A stretch of DNA of 64,000 nt from Clostridia bacterium (lineage in GTDB: Bacteria > Bacillota > Clostridia > Christensenellales > Pumilibacteraceae), in the NCBI GenBank assembly GCA_017500845.1, contig JAFVXY010000002.1:1-64000 (forward strand), given 5' to 3'. How positions within the stretch are numbered: position 1 is the stretch's first letter; every line of letters begins with the position of its first letter. The notes below the pieces were generated by a model. That model saw only the letters and a program-made list of their open reading frames with translations. It was not told where the DNA came from and searched no databases. Of the stretch, positions 53,300 to 63,593 are shown in pieces. The translations under genes and the position numbers were made by a program.

Positions 53300-54111
53300 T
53301 ATAGCTCGTCCCTTATGGCTTTTTCGATTATTACAGCAAGCCCGTCCTCGTCGCACGACGGAGCAATCATTTTTGCAACTCGCTTTAGCCTCTCGTCTGC
53401 GTTACCCATAGCAACGCCAAGCCCTGCGATAGACACCATCGAAACGTCGTTCATGCTATCCCCGATGGCAATGGTGTTATCAAGCGATATACCGTAGTGC
53501 TTTGCCACCGTGCGAAGCGCGTTACCCTTGCCCGCCTTTACCGAAGCGCCGTCAAGATACTCCACGTCCGACAAAAAGAACTGTACTCCCTCTATCCTAT
53601 CCTTAAAATATTCAAGCTCAGCATCAGCGGTTTTGCTTGCAACAAGAACCTTTACGCATTGAAGCTTGTTGTCTGATATGTACTTACTAAGACAGCCCAC
53701 CACGTTCATTTTCACCTTGGTGTGGGCACAATATTCGCGGTTGATTTCGTTCTCCTCGGCAACGTACAGCTTGTCCACGCTATACACTTGAAAATAACTG
53801 CCACGGCGCTCACATTCTGCCGCAAAAGCCGCCGCTTTCTCGTAAGGCAGAGTATTAAGCTCGATAATCTTGCCCGTCTTGCTTTCCCTGATTATGCCGC
53901 CGTCCATTGCGCAAATAGGCACGTTAAGCTCGCCCAGCCCAAAAGAATCCACCACCTGAATGACCGACTCATACATTCTGCCCGTGCTTAGAATAAATGT
54001 CCCGCCCGCTTTTCTATAATCGTCAATAGCCTTTACCGTACGCGGCGATACTGCGCGGCGGCTGTTAAGAGCCGTTCCGTCAAGATCGCTTACAATCAGT
54101 TTGTATTTCAT
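53299..54111 (-). CDS. Cof-type HAD-superfamily phosphatase
   Basis: This 270-residue protein begins with MKYKLIVSDLDGTALNSRRAV, the DxDGT nucleophile motif, followed by LSTGR, a C2-type cap domain (about 85-190) and NTIAIGDSMNDVSMV near residue 215, the motif-IV metal site. The family dephosphorylates small phosphometabolites such as sugar phosphates or flavin precursors. Its start overlaps the uvrC stop (ATGA), so it is co-transcribed with uvrC. Confidence 0.9.
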   Translation of the reverse strand: MKYKLIVSDLDGTALNSRRAVSPRTVKAIDDYRKAGGTFILSTGRMYESVIQVVDSFGLGELNVPICAMDGGIIRESKTGKIIELNTLPYEKAAAFAAECERRGSYFQVYSVDKLYVAEENEINREYCAHTKVKMNVVGCLSKYISDNKLQCVKVLVASKTADAELEYFKDRIEGVQFFLSDVEYLDGASVKAGKGNALRTVAKHYGISLDNTIAIGDSMNDVSMVSIAGLGVAMGNADERLKRVAKMIAPSCDEDGLAVIIEKAIRDEL

Positions 54112-55898
54112 TGTTTTTCTCCTGCCTTTTTGCTAGAAAAATATTCGTAAACAGAACGCGCCGTGCGCTCGTCTATCCCCGTAATTGCCGACAGCTCGCT
54201 TAGCGTTGCCGACCTTATATCCGCAAAATTCGGGTACGCCTTAAGCAGAATTTCTCGCTTTTTAGGTCCTACCCCTTTTATACCGTCAAGCTCGCTTGTA
54301 ATGCGCTTACTGCGCAAAGAACGATGATACGTAATGGCAAATCTGTGTGCTTCGTCACGAATGCGTTGCAAAAGTCTTAGCGCGTAATCACTTTTGGTAA
54401 GCACAATTGGCTCGCTTCTATTGGGCAAAAAGATTTCCTCGTCACGCTCGGCAAGTGATACCATAGGAATATCCACGCCCTTATTTCTCATAGCCTCTAT
54501 CGCCGCCGAAAGCTGCCCCTTGCCACCGTCTATAACGATAAGGTCGGGCAAATCGCCGTGCCCCATTCTGCGTCCAATAACCTCTGCCATGCACGCAAAG
54601 TCGTTGTTACCCTCGACCGCCCTTATTTTGTATCTGCGATAGTTGGACTTCGAGGGCGCACCGTCAATAAAGACAACGCCGCTTGCCACCTTGTCCGTTC
54701 CGCTTATATGCGAAATATCGTAGCACTCGATTCGGCGTGTGGAGGGTAGCTTCAAAATATCTTTTAGTCGCTCTGCTGCACCAATCGTCATATTGGCAGT
54801 TCGGCGTTGAGTAGTTACGGACTTATCCAAAAAGTCAAGCGCATTTTGCTCTGCCATAAGCAAAAGCTTCTTTTTTGCGCCCTTTTTGGGAAATGATATT
54901 TCCACCCTTTTGCCCTTTAGCGCCGAAAGATAGTCACTTAGTCCCTTGCCGTCAAATTCTATGGGGAAGCACACCTCGTCGGGAATATCGTGATTGCCAC
55001 CGTAGTATTGAAGCGCAAACGACACCAGCGCCTCCTCGTCGCTAATCGCCGCATCGCCCAAAACGTAGTTGTATACACCCATCATTTTGCCGCCTCGCAC
55101 GACGTTAACCGAAGCCGCGCCAAACGAGCCGTTACTGCAAACGGCAAACGAATCTATATCCACGATTTTGCCAAGGTCAGCTACCGTGCGCTTTTTTAAT
55201 AGCTCCAGCATAGCAAGCTGATCGCGATACAGTATAGCTCGCTCAAAATCCTCGTTCATGGCGGCATTTGCCATCTTAGTCTTTATTACTTCCTCGGCAG
55301 TGTCGTCCTTACCCGACAAAAAATCGACCACACGTCTAACGATTTTTGCGTACTCCGCCTTGTCTATCCTACCTCGGCAAGGGGCGTGGCACAAGCCGAT
55401 ATGATAATTTAGACACTCTCGCTTTGCCGTCATTCTTTTGGGGCAGGTCCGCATTCCGTACGCACTGCGGATTATGCCCACAATGTCCCAAACACGCAAA
55501 CCGTTAAGGTACGGGCCAAAATATCTTGCACCGTCACGGCGAAGTCTGCGTGTAACCTCAACGGTGGGGAACTCCTCTTTGAGGTCAATTTTGATATACG
55601 GACTCGCCTTATCATCCTTTAGCAGTATATTATACCTAGGCTTGTACTTTTTGACAAGGTTGGATTCGAGGCTTAGCGCATCCTTTTCGGACAGCGTAAT
55701 AATGTACTCAAACGAGTCGATATTGTCCACCATCGCCTGCACCTTAACCTGCTTTGGCGAATTGTTAAAATACTGCCTTACTCTGTTTTTGAGTACGACA
55801 GCCTTACCCACGTAAATCACCTTGCCGGTGACATCCTTCATAATATAAACGCCGGGGCTACCCGGCAGATCGTCTAAATGTTGCTTCAAAACCGGCAT
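54108..55898 (-). CDS. uvrC: Excinuclease ABC subunit UvrC
   Basis: This 596-residue nuclease cuts both sides of a lesion after UvrB recognition. The N-terminal GIY-YIG domain (MPVLKQHLDDLPGSPGVYIM...VIYVGKA) is followed by a Cys-rich FeS-like motif (CPKRMTAKRECLNYHIGLCHAPC), a UVR domain, an RNase H-like domain (ECYDISHISGTDKVASGVVF...VIDGGKGQ) and C-terminal helix-hairpin-helix motifs. The ATG at 55898 has an AGGGG site. Its start overlaps queH, and it precedes a HAD phosphatase. Together with uvrA/uvrB the window holds all three subunits. Confidence 0.97.
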   Translation of the reverse strand: MPVLKQHLDDLPGSPGVYIMKDVTGKVIYVGKAVVLKNRVRQYFNNSPKQVKVQAMVDNIDSFEYIITLSEKDALSLESNLVKKYKPRYNILLKDDKASPYIKIDLKEEFPTVEVTRRLRRDGARYFGPYLNGLRVWDIVGIIRSAYGMRTCPKRMTAKRECLNYHIGLCHAPCRGRIDKAEYAKIVRRVVDFLSGKDDTAEEVIKTKMANAAMNEDFERAILYRDQLAMLELLKKRTVADLGKIVDIDSFAVCSNGSFGAASVNVVRGGKMMGVYNYVLGDAAISDEEALVSFALQYYGGNHDIPDEVCFPIEFDGKGLSDYLSALKGKRVEISFPKKGAKKKLLLMAEQNALDFLDKSVTTQRRTANMTIGAAERLKDILKLPSTRRIECYDISHISGTDKVASGVVFIDGAPSKSNYRRYKIRAVEGNNDFACMAEVIGRRMGHGDLPDLIVIDGGKGQLSAAIEAMRNKGVDIPMVSLAERDEEIFLPNRSEPIVLTKSDYALRLLQRIRDEAHRFAITYHRSLRSKRITSELDGIKGVGPKKREILLKAYPNFADIRSATLSELSAITGIDERTARSVYEYFSSKKAGEKQ

Positions 55899-56455
55899 CC
55901 GCAATACCCCTGTCTGTATAAATCGTATTGTTTGCTAAGCTGAATAGAACGCAGATAGCCGTTCTTCTTTTTGAAGTCGGACGGCAAAAATTGCACCCCA
56001 ACCTCGTTTGCCAGCTCGCCGCCAATAGCGTTGATTATATCTGCATTTTTGTGCGGCGAAACGGTAAGCGTCGTGCAAAAATAATCGAATCCACCGCTTT
56101 TTGCTTGTCTTGCAGTCTCCCTAAGTCGCATATAAAAACAGCGTTCGCACCTTGCTCCGCCCTCCGGGTGATTCTCAAAGCCACCCACCGCGGTAAGATA
56201 ATTTTCATTATCGTACTCGCCCTCGATAAGCGGAACGTCCAAAATGGTGCAAAGCCTCCTCTGCTCGCTAAGTCTATGCTCGTACTCCTCGACGGGCATA
56301 ATGCACGGATTATAATAAAAAACGGTAACGTCAATTTTGGGCATCAAAAACTCAAGCACGCTACTCGAGCACGGCGCGCAACAGCTGTGGAGCAAAATTC
56401 TTTTACCCCCGCTACTTTCTAAAATTTCTTCTGCTTGGCTGTGATAATTGCCCAT
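55886..56455 (-). CDS. queH: Epoxyqueuosine reductase QueH
   Basis: This 189-residue iron-sulfur enzyme does the last step of queuosine tRNA modification. It has the SCCAPC motif (Cys25, Cys26, Cys29), GARCERCFYMRL and the terminal YCGCRF, typical of QueH. It lies upstream of uvrC, with its 3' end overlapping it, so it may be co-transcribed. It replaces the unrelated QueG found in other bacteria. Confidence 0.92.
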   Translation of the reverse strand: MGNYHSQAEEILESSGGKRILLHSCCAPCSSSVLEFLMPKIDVTVFYYNPCIMPVEEYEHRLSEQRRLCTILDVPLIEGEYDNENYLTAVGGFENHPEGGARCERCFYMRLRETARQAKSGGFDYFCTTLTVSPHKNADIINAIGGELANEVGVQFLPSDFKKKNGYLRSIQLSKQYDLYRQGYCGCRF

Positions 56456-56512
56456 TATTCTCCTAAGACTCCGTCACAAAAGACGGTTGCGGATATTGTA
56501 GCTCAAACTTTC

Positions 56513-58024
56513 CTAAAACAAAGGCTCGTCCGCGCTTGGCGAAATACTCAAAAGCTCCTCTACCGAGCGCGACTGCACTGCGCCGCCCTCATCCGCATCT
56601 TCGCTTGCATCCGCTTGCGCCGAGGCAAGCGGAGCGATATTAGCGTCACGCTCCTCAAACGAAACGTGACTGCCGCGCCAACGCAGGTCTATGGTGTCCG
56701 TCTGACCGTTACGGTGCTTTGCAACGATAAGCTGAACTGCGTCACGCTCCTCCTCGGTCACGTTCTTATCGGCATCGGTGTGCTCGCGATACAAGAACAT
56801 AATAATATCGGCGTCCTGCTCGATTGCGCCCGACTCACGAAGGTCGCTCATTACAGGCGTCTTGTTGTTACGCTTTTCGACATCACGCGAAAGCTGACTA
56901 AGAAGCAAAATAGGTACGTTAAGCTCCTTTGCCGCTATTTTTAGGTTACGGGTGATATCGCTGATTTCCTGCTGACGGTTTTCCACACGCTTAGAGGGCG
57001 ACATAAGCTGAAGATAGTCTATCATAACGATGTCAAGTCCCCTTTCTCGCTTAAGCTTGCGGCATTTGCTGATAATATCCACCGGCGTGGTTGCCGAGGT
57101 GTCGTCAACAAAAATATTGGCCTTATCCAGCTTGGTTTTTGCAAGCATCATTCTTTGCCACTCGGCGTCACCGAGGTGTCCCGAATTTGCCTTGGTCATA
57201 TCCACCTTTGCCACCGAGCAAAGCATTCTTCGTGCAAGCTGAACGGCAGGCATTTCCAGCGAAAAAACCGCCGCGCTGATGGGCACCTTTTTGCCCGTTT
57301 CGGTAGTGCGCTCCGAAAAAGCCGCCGCCTGAATAAAATTCATACCTATACTCGTCTTACCTTGACCGGGACGGGCGGCGATGATAATAAGGTCGCCGCT
57401 TTGGAAGCCGTTAAGCAGGTTGTCAAGTCGCTTAAATCCCGTAGGGATGCCCCTAAAAAATAAGGGGTCGCGTTCGACAAGCTCCATACGCTCGATTGCT
57501 TCGCTTGCGGCATCCGAAATGGGTCTAAGCTCTCGTCTGGTGTTGCCCTCGCCAAGCCCAAAAATCTGACGCTCGGCGTACTCCATAGCATTTTCCTCGC
57601 CCGAATACGCCACGGTTGCCACCTTGTTAGCAACGTCTATAAGACTGCGGCGAAGCTTGTTGGTTCTTACAATTTCCAAATAGTGTGCGTAGTTTGCGGC
57701 GCTTGGCAAAACGTTGCTAAGCGAGCTGATGTAGTTAATACCGCCCACCGCTTCCATATTGCCCTGCTTTTCAAGCTCCTGCACCAGCGTAATAATGTCT
57801 ATCGGCATATTGTTGCCGTAAACGCTGCTCATTGCCTCAAAAATCATTTGATGGGCGTGCGAATAAAAATCCTCTGCCTTAAGCGAAGCGAGGATTTCAC
57901 CTTGAACGTACTCGTCAATAAGCACACAGCACAAAACTGCCTGCTCCGCCTCGTTGTTCTGCGGCATAATTTTGCCCTTTACGTTGGGGTGAATGCGTTT
58001 TTCGTTTGTACTATTATTTGCCAT
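56513..58024 (-). CDS. dnaB: Replicative DNA helicase DnaB
   Basis: This 503-residue protein is the hexameric helicase of the replication fork. It has an N-terminal DnaB-N domain (NNEAEQAVLCCVLIDE), Walker A ARPGQGKTS, Walker B DIVMIDYLQLM and later motifs (GAIEQDADIIMFLYRE, KHRNGQTDTIDLRW). A longer than usual C-terminal tail rich in Ala, Glu and Asp (AQADASEDADEGGAV) extends past the typical 440-460 residues. It has a GGAGGAG site. Confidence 0.96.
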   Translation of the reverse strand: MANNSTNEKRIHPNVKGKIMPQNNEAEQAVLCCVLIDEYVQGEILASLKAEDFYSHAHQMIFEAMSSVYGNNMPIDIITLVQELEKQGNMEAVGGINYISSLSNVLPSAANYAHYLEIVRTNKLRRSLIDVANKVATVAYSGEENAMEYAERQIFGLGEGNTRRELRPISDAASEAIERMELVERDPLFFRGIPTGFKRLDNLLNGFQSGDLIIIAARPGQGKTSIGMNFIQAAAFSERTTETGKKVPISAAVFSLEMPAVQLARRMLCSVAKVDMTKANSGHLGDAEWQRMMLAKTKLDKANIFVDDTSATTPVDIISKCRKLKRERGLDIVMIDYLQLMSPSKRVENRQQEISDITRNLKIAAKELNVPILLLSQLSRDVEKRNNKTPVMSDLRESGAIEQDADIIMFLYREHTDADKNVTEEERDAVQLIVAKHRNGQTDTIDLRWRGSHVSFEERDANIAPLASAQADASEDADEGGAVQSRSVEELLSISPSADEPLF

Positions 58025-58111
58025 CAGGCTCCTCCATAAAGGCCGAATTAAATTCGTCCATCAAAATCTGATATTAGGAAGTCGTGTTTTTGTTGCAGTT
58101 GTCCCGCAAAG

Positions 58112-59026
58112 CTATATCTTACCGCCATCAAACGGATCGATTTTTGCACTGCCATTAGAAGGCTCGTTTTCAAACGGATTGTCGTTTGTGACCAAAACCT
58201 CGCTTACGTTATTATGTTTTTTGAACAATTTTGCAACTGCCCACCATCCAAAAAGAATAAGAACCACAACAACGCCGAGAATTATCGGCACAACGTCCCA
58301 GCCTTCCATCATTACCTTTTGAGTCACGGTCAGCTGGCGAAAATCGTATTCGCCTGTGGCCTCCCACATAATCGAGTTATAGAGATTATCGTAGCGCACC
58401 GCCGTTGCGCCCTCCGCCTCGAGCTTGTCACCTATCAAATAATAACGTAGTCTCACGCTTTCGGGGTCAATTTCTGCCCGTCTTTTGTTTGCGGAATTAT
58501 ACCCACTTTTCGCCCCGAGAAAAGAGCTTTTTACTCTCCTATAAACAGAGTCCCTTACTTCGTTAATCCACTTAGGCGCAACCAATGTATATTTGTGGCG
58601 AGCATAAAAGAAGCCGTATTCGGTATCTATATAGCCAAGAGGGTACGGGTAATCATTATGCGCCAAAAAGGTGTAGCAGTCGTAATAATCTTCCGAATAA
58701 GAATATCTCCTAGGCATCGTATCGTAATACACATATTCCAACATAACGCCGATATCCTTCGACACGTTATCCATCGCATAAAGAACGTCGTCCTCGTCAA
58801 GAACGCCGCCCAAAAAGCTTACACCAATTGTGTACCTTGCGAAGTCCTGACCGTCAGCTTGGTACACATCTGCGGCGACACTGATATTAAGGGCGGAATA
58901 CGAGGTATCCCCATCTGCCGCCCTATCAGTCGTGTATGGCAGTTTTGATTCGCGCGTGGAAAAAGCACAAGCGCTAAGGCACAGCGCGAAACAAACTGCA
59001 ATAATTATTACGAGTAATCTTTTCAT
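58112..59026 (-). CDS. Lipoprotein of unknown function with a C-terminal transmembrane helix
   Basis: This 304-residue protein has a signal peptide with a lipobox (LSAC, Cys20), an extracytoplasmic domain of about 200 residues rich in Tyr and Asp (YYDTMPRRYSYSEDYYDCYTF and YPYPLGYIDTEYGFFYARH) and one transmembrane segment (VVPIILGVVVVLILFGWWAV) near residue 250. A short, Asp/Pro-rich cytoplasmic tail follows. No family recognised. It overlaps the pepF stop codon by one base. Confidence 0.6.
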   Translation of the reverse strand: MKRLLVIIIAVCFALCLSACAFSTRESKLPYTTDRAADGDTSYSALNISVAADVYQADGQDFARYTIGVSFLGGVLDEDDVLYAMDNVSKDIGVMLEYVYYDTMPRRYSYSEDYYDCYTFLAHNDYPYPLGYIDTEYGFFYARHKYTLVAPKWINEVRDSVYRRVKSSFLGAKSGYNSANKRRAEIDPESVRLRYYLIGDKLEAEGATAVRYDNLYNSIMWEATGEYDFRQLTVTQKVMMEGWDVVPIILGVVVVLILFGWWAVAKLFKKHNNVSEVLVTNDNPFENEPSNGSAKIDPFDGGKI

Positions 59027-60795
59027 TAAAGTTCCTTTTCAAGAAGCTCCAACGTGTCGTTAAATTCTTTCATTGCAACCTCATACGGAGTGGAGGTGGC
59101 AAGATCAACGCCGGCGTTCTTCAAAATATTGTACGGATTGTCGCTACCGCCCGCACAGAGGAAGTTCTTGTATTTTTCAAGGTTCTTCGGGTCGTCCATA
59201 ATGCTCTTTACGATGCTGATTGCACTGGTGATACCCGTTGCGTACTTGTATACGTAGAACGCAGTATAGAAGTGCGGAATTCTCGCCCACTCATAACGGA
59301 TTTCGTCATCGTGGCAAACAGCCTCGCCGTAGTACTTCTTGTTAAGCTCGTAGTACTTCTCGCTGAGCGAGTCAACGGTAAGCGGCTTTCCTTCAAGATC
59401 CATGTCGTGTGCAATCTTCTCGAATTCCGCAAACATGGTTTGACGGAACAAGGTGGTGCGGAACATATCAATGTAGTAAGACAAAAGATACTTTTTGAGC
59501 GCTTTATCCTTTACGGTAGCAATAAGGTGCTTAAGAAGGAACACCTCGTTTACGGTGGAAGCAACTTCTGCTACGAAAATCTGATACTGCGACTTATGAA
59601 GTCCCCATGTCTTGCAGGAGTAATAAGTATGCATAGCGTGGCCAAGCTCGTGAGCCAAGGTAAAGATATCGTGCGTTGTTTCGGAATAGTTCAAAAGAAC
59701 GTACGGGTGAGTACCGTAGCTGCCCCAGCTGTAAGCGCCACTACGCTTGCCCTCGTTTTCCATAACGTCAATCCAACCCTTGTCGCGTGCTTCAATCAAA
59801 AGCTGACGGTACTCCTCGCCAAGCGGAGCAAGTCCCTCGATTACAAGGTCGTAAGCCTTTTCGTAGCTAAGCTTAAGGTCTGCGTTTTCCACAATGGGAA
59901 TATAAAGGTCGTACATGTGCATATCGCCGCCGCCAAGAGCCTTCTTGCGGAGAGCAATGTATCTGTGCATAACCTCGGTGTTTTCCTTAACTGCCTTTAT
60001 AAGCTGGTTGTATACGTCCATCGGAACGTTATCGCCAAAAAGCGACTTTTGCAAGCCATCCTCGTAGCCCGAGGCCTTAGCAAAGAAGTTGTCTGCCTTT
60101 ACGCTGCCTGCATAGGTGTTTGCGATAGTGCCGATAAGCTTACCGTACGCGCCGTAAAGTCCCTTGAATGCCTGCTCACGAAGCTTGCTGTCGGGATCGC
60201 CAAGGAATACCGAGTAGTTACCGTGAGTAAGTCTTACCTCGCCGTCCTTAGTCTTAATCATAGGCATGGGAAGCTCTACGTTGTTGATGGTGGTAAAGAT
60301 TTCCATATAGTTGCCGGTAGCCTGTCTTGCCATCGAAAGAATCTTTTCTTCCTTATCCGAAAGGATGTACTTTTTGCTTCGTGCAATTTCCTTAAGCATA
60401 AAGTCGTATTTCTCAAAATCCTTGTCTGCAATAACGTCTGCAAGAAATTCGTCGCTAAGCGAGGAAATTTCGCTGTTCATATACGACGAAGCGGTTGCGA
60501 GCTTGCCGATAAGGCCCATGGCCCTGTCCGAGAAAGCAACGTACTTTTGTACCGAGCCGTCCTGGTCGCGGCGCATACGGGAATAGATGTAAAGCTTGCC
60601 AAGCAAAAAGTCAGCCTTTTCGTTAAGGTCCAAAAACTCCTTAAGCGACTTTTTGTCACCAAGCTTACCCTCGTAGCTTGCAAGCATGGGCTCGAGCTTT
60701 ACTACCTCGGCAAAAATATTTTCCCATTCCTCATCCGTGGGTACCATATCTTCGAGTCGCCACTTGTACTTATCTGCAATTTCGTTTCTTTTCAT
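59026..60795 (-). CDS. pepF: Oligoendopeptidase F
   Basis: This 589-residue zinc peptidase of the M3 family cleaves peptides of about 7-17 residues in the cytosol. It has the HELGHAMHTYYS motif near residue 385 and a full-length helical M3 body, with the usual WGSYGTHPYVLLNY block before the catalytic site. It starts with an AAGGAG site and runs directly into the next gene. A role in recycling peptides from secretion or sporulation is possible. Confidence 0.95.
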   Translation of the reverse strand: MKRNEIADKYKWRLEDMVPTDEEWENIFAEVVKLEPMLASYEGKLGDKKSLKEFLDLNEKADFLLGKLYIYSRMRRDQDGSVQKYVAFSDRAMGLIGKLATASSYMNSEISSLSDEFLADVIADKDFEKYDFMLKEIARSKKYILSDKEEKILSMARQATGNYMEIFTTINNVELPMPMIKTKDGEVRLTHGNYSVFLGDPDSKLREQAFKGLYGAYGKLIGTIANTYAGSVKADNFFAKASGYEDGLQKSLFGDNVPMDVYNQLIKAVKENTEVMHRYIALRKKALGGGDMHMYDLYIPIVENADLKLSYEKAYDLVIEGLAPLGEEYRQLLIEARDKGWIDVMENEGKRSGAYSWGSYGTHPYVLLNYSETTHDIFTLAHELGHAMHTYYSCKTWGLHKSQYQIFVAEVASTVNEVFLLKHLIATVKDKALKKYLLSYYIDMFRTTLFRQTMFAEFEKIAHDMDLEGKPLTVDSLSEKYYELNKKYYGEAVCHDDEIRYEWARIPHFYTAFYVYKYATGITSAISIVKSIMDDPKNLEKYKNFLCAGGSDNPYNILKNAGVDLATSTPYEVAMKEFNDTLELLEKEL

Positions 60796-60914
60796 ATTCT
60801 GCTCCTTGTAATCTATAAAGTGTATTGATTTATTTTACCACTTATTTGCATTTTGAGCAAGCGTTTTGGTGGGAATTTTTGCCACTTATCGTCACAATTG
60901 GCCTGCCACCCTTC

Positions 60915-63593
60915 TTAGTCTGACCTTACCACCCTGCTACCCCTGCCCGCCTCGGGTGCAAGAACGTTGATTTTGTCAAAAATTCTGTCCGTAAGCTCCG
61001 ACCTATGCGTAACTACGCCCACCAAGGTATCCGAGGCAAGAGTCGTCAGGGCGTTAATTGCCATATCTATCGACCTTGCGTCCAGCGTGCCGAATCCCTC
61101 GTCGAGGAAGAAGAACTCGTATGTCTTGTACCTTGCAATCTCCCTTGAAATTGCTATGGCAAGCGAAAGCGAAGCGAGGAAGGTTTCGCCGCCCGACAGC
61201 GTGCTTGCCTTGCGCTCCATTCCTCCCGAAAGGAAGTCGTTTATATAATACGTGCCGCCGTTGTAGTCAAGCGTGTATTTGCCGCCCGTGATGTCGCTTA
61301 GCACCGCCGAAGCCGCCGAAGTAAACTGCAAAATATATTCCTCGGCAACGTACTCGATAAACTTATCGCCCGAAACAAGCTTGTAGATATCCGAAAGAAT
61401 ATCGTACCTTTTGCGCTTATCCGCACGCGCCTTTTCAAAGCCGCGCTTGCGGTCGAGATTAGCGCGCATTACCTCAAGCGTTGCCTCCAGCGAAGCCGCA
61501 CTTGCTATCAGCATTTCGCGCTCCGTCTTGATTTTCGCATGAGCGTCTATCGATTTTTGTACCGCCGCCTCGTCAAATTCTGGCTTGTCCTTGGCCTCCT
61601 CGCTAAGAAGCTTAATTGCCATTTTGCTTGCGGCAACATCAGCCGATAGGGTGTCGCGCTGCAAAGCAAGCATGCTTCGACCTTTTGTAAGCCTATCCAC
61701 CTCGGCGGAAAGCTCGTCCAGCCTTTTTTCCAGCATAGCCTTACACTCGGGGCAATCCTTTTGTCCCTCGTCTACTGCCGCTTGCAATCTGTTTGCCTCG
61801 GCGCGCTCGGCGGTTACACGCTGTTTTATGTCCTCTGCCTTAGCTGAAGCCGCCTGTGTTTTTTGGCACACAACCATAATTTCGCTTTGCAGGCCTGTCA
61901 GCGTTTTGCCAAGCTCACACACCTCGGTGGCAAGGGGCACGAGTATGTCGATTTTGTCGGGTACTATGATGCTTTCGAGAGATTTCTTTACCCGATCACT
62001 TGCCTTGATTCTCTCAGCTTCCACCTCGCTTAAAGCCTTTTGACTTGCTTCAAGTCTTGTCGAAAACGAATACTTGTTGTTCTCCGCTTCCATATATTCC
62101 TTGTCGGCATCAGATAGAGCCTGCTCCTTGCTTTGTAGCCGGTCCAAATCAAATGCGCTAACGTCAACGTGCGCCTTATGCTGCACCGTTTGACCGCAAA
62201 TCGGACATACGTCCCCCTCTTTTACAGACGAAAGCACGAAAGCGGTGGCCTCCTCTCGTTGCATTTTTTCGTATGCCGCGCGACAATCAGCCAGCTCCCT
62301 TTTGGCAAGCTCGCGCCTATCAAAGGCAAGCTTACTGTGACGGTTTGCCGCCAAAACGTTAGCCGTATCGGCAATCACCCTGCCGCTTAGCTCGCCGTGT
62401 TTAATGTCGAAAGCATCATAATCGGCGGTAGCGTTTTTATATTCAGACACCAGCCTTTCCGCCTTGAATTTTATGTCGAAGCTGTCACAGTTCTCGGCAT
62501 TTTCGCCAAAATACGCTATTTCAAAAACAGCCCTTCTTTTTTCTTCAAAAGCCACTCGGCATTTTTGCTCTTTTTCGACAAGAGATGCGTGCTCCTTTTG
62601 GTAGCGAGCCTCGTCCGCGCGGGCGGACTTCCACTGCTGCGACAAAAGCTCTATCGCCTCCAACCTACGATTAAGCTCGGTGGTAAGCTTGTCAAGCTCT
62701 GCCCTTCTTGCCGCCATAACGGCAAGCTCTGCCTTTTCTTGTGTCGCTTTATTAAGCATTTGCTCCGCTTGCTCATATTGTGCATTTGCCTTTGCTAAGT
62801 CAGCCTCGTGCAATACAACACCTGCCTGCTCTGCGGCTAGCCTTTTTTCTGCCTCTAAGCACTTGTCGTATCTGCGCTTGATCTTCTCGTCAAGCGCAAT
62901 TTGCTCGGCAAGTCGCTTTTCGTCAGCCGCCAACAGCTCGCTTTGCTTTCTCGTGCTTTTAATAAGCCTTTCGTTTTCATCTACCGCGGCGGCAGTTACG
63001 TCCTTTAGCTCGCCAAGTCGCTCGTCAAGGTTGTCGATGTCGCGCTTGATTTCCTTCATCTGCACGCTAAACTTACTGCCAAGGTCCTTATAGCGGTGAA
63101 GCTTAAAAAGATTGCCCACAGTTTCGTTGCGATCCTTTTTGCCGGCTGTCAAAAATTTTGCAAAGCGCCCCTGCTCCAAAATAACCATCTGCGTAAAGTC
63201 TTCCATCGTAAGTCCCACGATTTCCTTCAACTTAGCGTTGACGGCGTTAGTCTGCTCGGCAATAGTTTCTCCCGTAGTAAGGCATACGAGCCTTGCCTTG
63301 CTCGCGCCCGTTCTGCTAAGGAGTCGCACCACCTCAAAGATGCTCCTTGCCCCGTCCGATTCTGCCTCGAACACAAAACGAATTTCTGCCTTATCACGGC
63401 GCAGATTGATATAATCGTTGAGCAAAGCGCGGTTACCGCTACCGAAAAGCGCGATAATTATACAGTCCAAAATGGTAGTCTTGCCACTGCCCGTATCGCC
63501 ACAAATGCAAAAAAGTCCGTCAAAGCGAAAGTCGATTTCCTGCCTGTCGTAAAAGCTGTTTATTCCGTCGATTACAAGAGAAATTGGTTTCAT
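60915..63593 (-). CDS. sbcC: SbcC subunit of the SbcCD exonuclease
   Basis: This 892-residue SMC-like ATPase handles hairpins and DNA ends with SbcD. It has Walker A GDTGSGKTT near residue 33, two long coiled coils, the zinc-hook CPICGQ in the middle, a second CPEC pair, the signature STLSGGETFLASLSLAIA and Walker B FFLDEGFGTLD. It is shorter than most SbcC proteins (about 1000+), so the coiled coils are reduced. It overlaps sbcD with ATGA. Confidence 0.94.
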   Translation of the reverse strand: MKPISLVIDGINSFYDRQEIDFRFDGLFCICGDTGSGKTTILDCIIIALFGSGNRALLNDYINLRRDKAEIRFVFEAESDGARSIFEVVRLLSRTGASKARLVCLTTGETIAEQTNAVNAKLKEIVGLTMEDFTQMVILEQGRFAKFLTAGKKDRNETVGNLFKLHRYKDLGSKFSVQMKEIKRDIDNLDERLGELKDVTAAAVDENERLIKSTRKQSELLAADEKRLAEQIALDEKIKRRYDKCLEAEKRLAAEQAGVVLHEADLAKANAQYEQAEQMLNKATQEKAELAVMAARRAELDKLTTELNRRLEAIELLSQQWKSARADEARYQKEHASLVEKEQKCRVAFEEKRRAVFEIAYFGENAENCDSFDIKFKAERLVSEYKNATADYDAFDIKHGELSGRVIADTANVLAANRHSKLAFDRRELAKRELADCRAAYEKMQREEATAFVLSSVKEGDVCPICGQTVQHKAHVDVSAFDLDRLQSKEQALSDADKEYMEAENNKYSFSTRLEASQKALSEVEAERIKASDRVKKSLESIIVPDKIDILVPLATEVCELGKTLTGLQSEIMVVCQKTQAASAKAEDIKQRVTAERAEANRLQAAVDEGQKDCPECKAMLEKRLDELSAEVDRLTKGRSMLALQRDTLSADVAASKMAIKLLSEEAKDKPEFDEAAVQKSIDAHAKIKTEREMLIASAASLEATLEVMRANLDRKRGFEKARADKRKRYDILSDIYKLVSGDKFIEYVAEEYILQFTSAASAVLSDITGGKYTLDYNGGTYYINDFLSGGMERKASTLSGGETFLASLSLAIAISREIARYKTYEFFFLDEGFGTLDARSIDMAINALTTLASDTLVGVVTHRSELTDRIFDKINVLAPEAGRGSRVVRSD

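Noticed and set aside
53299..54111. Signs of a mobile element around the uvrC-HAD-dnaB region
   Set aside because: No transposase, inverted repeats flanking a gene or integrase is present; base composition is like the neighbours.
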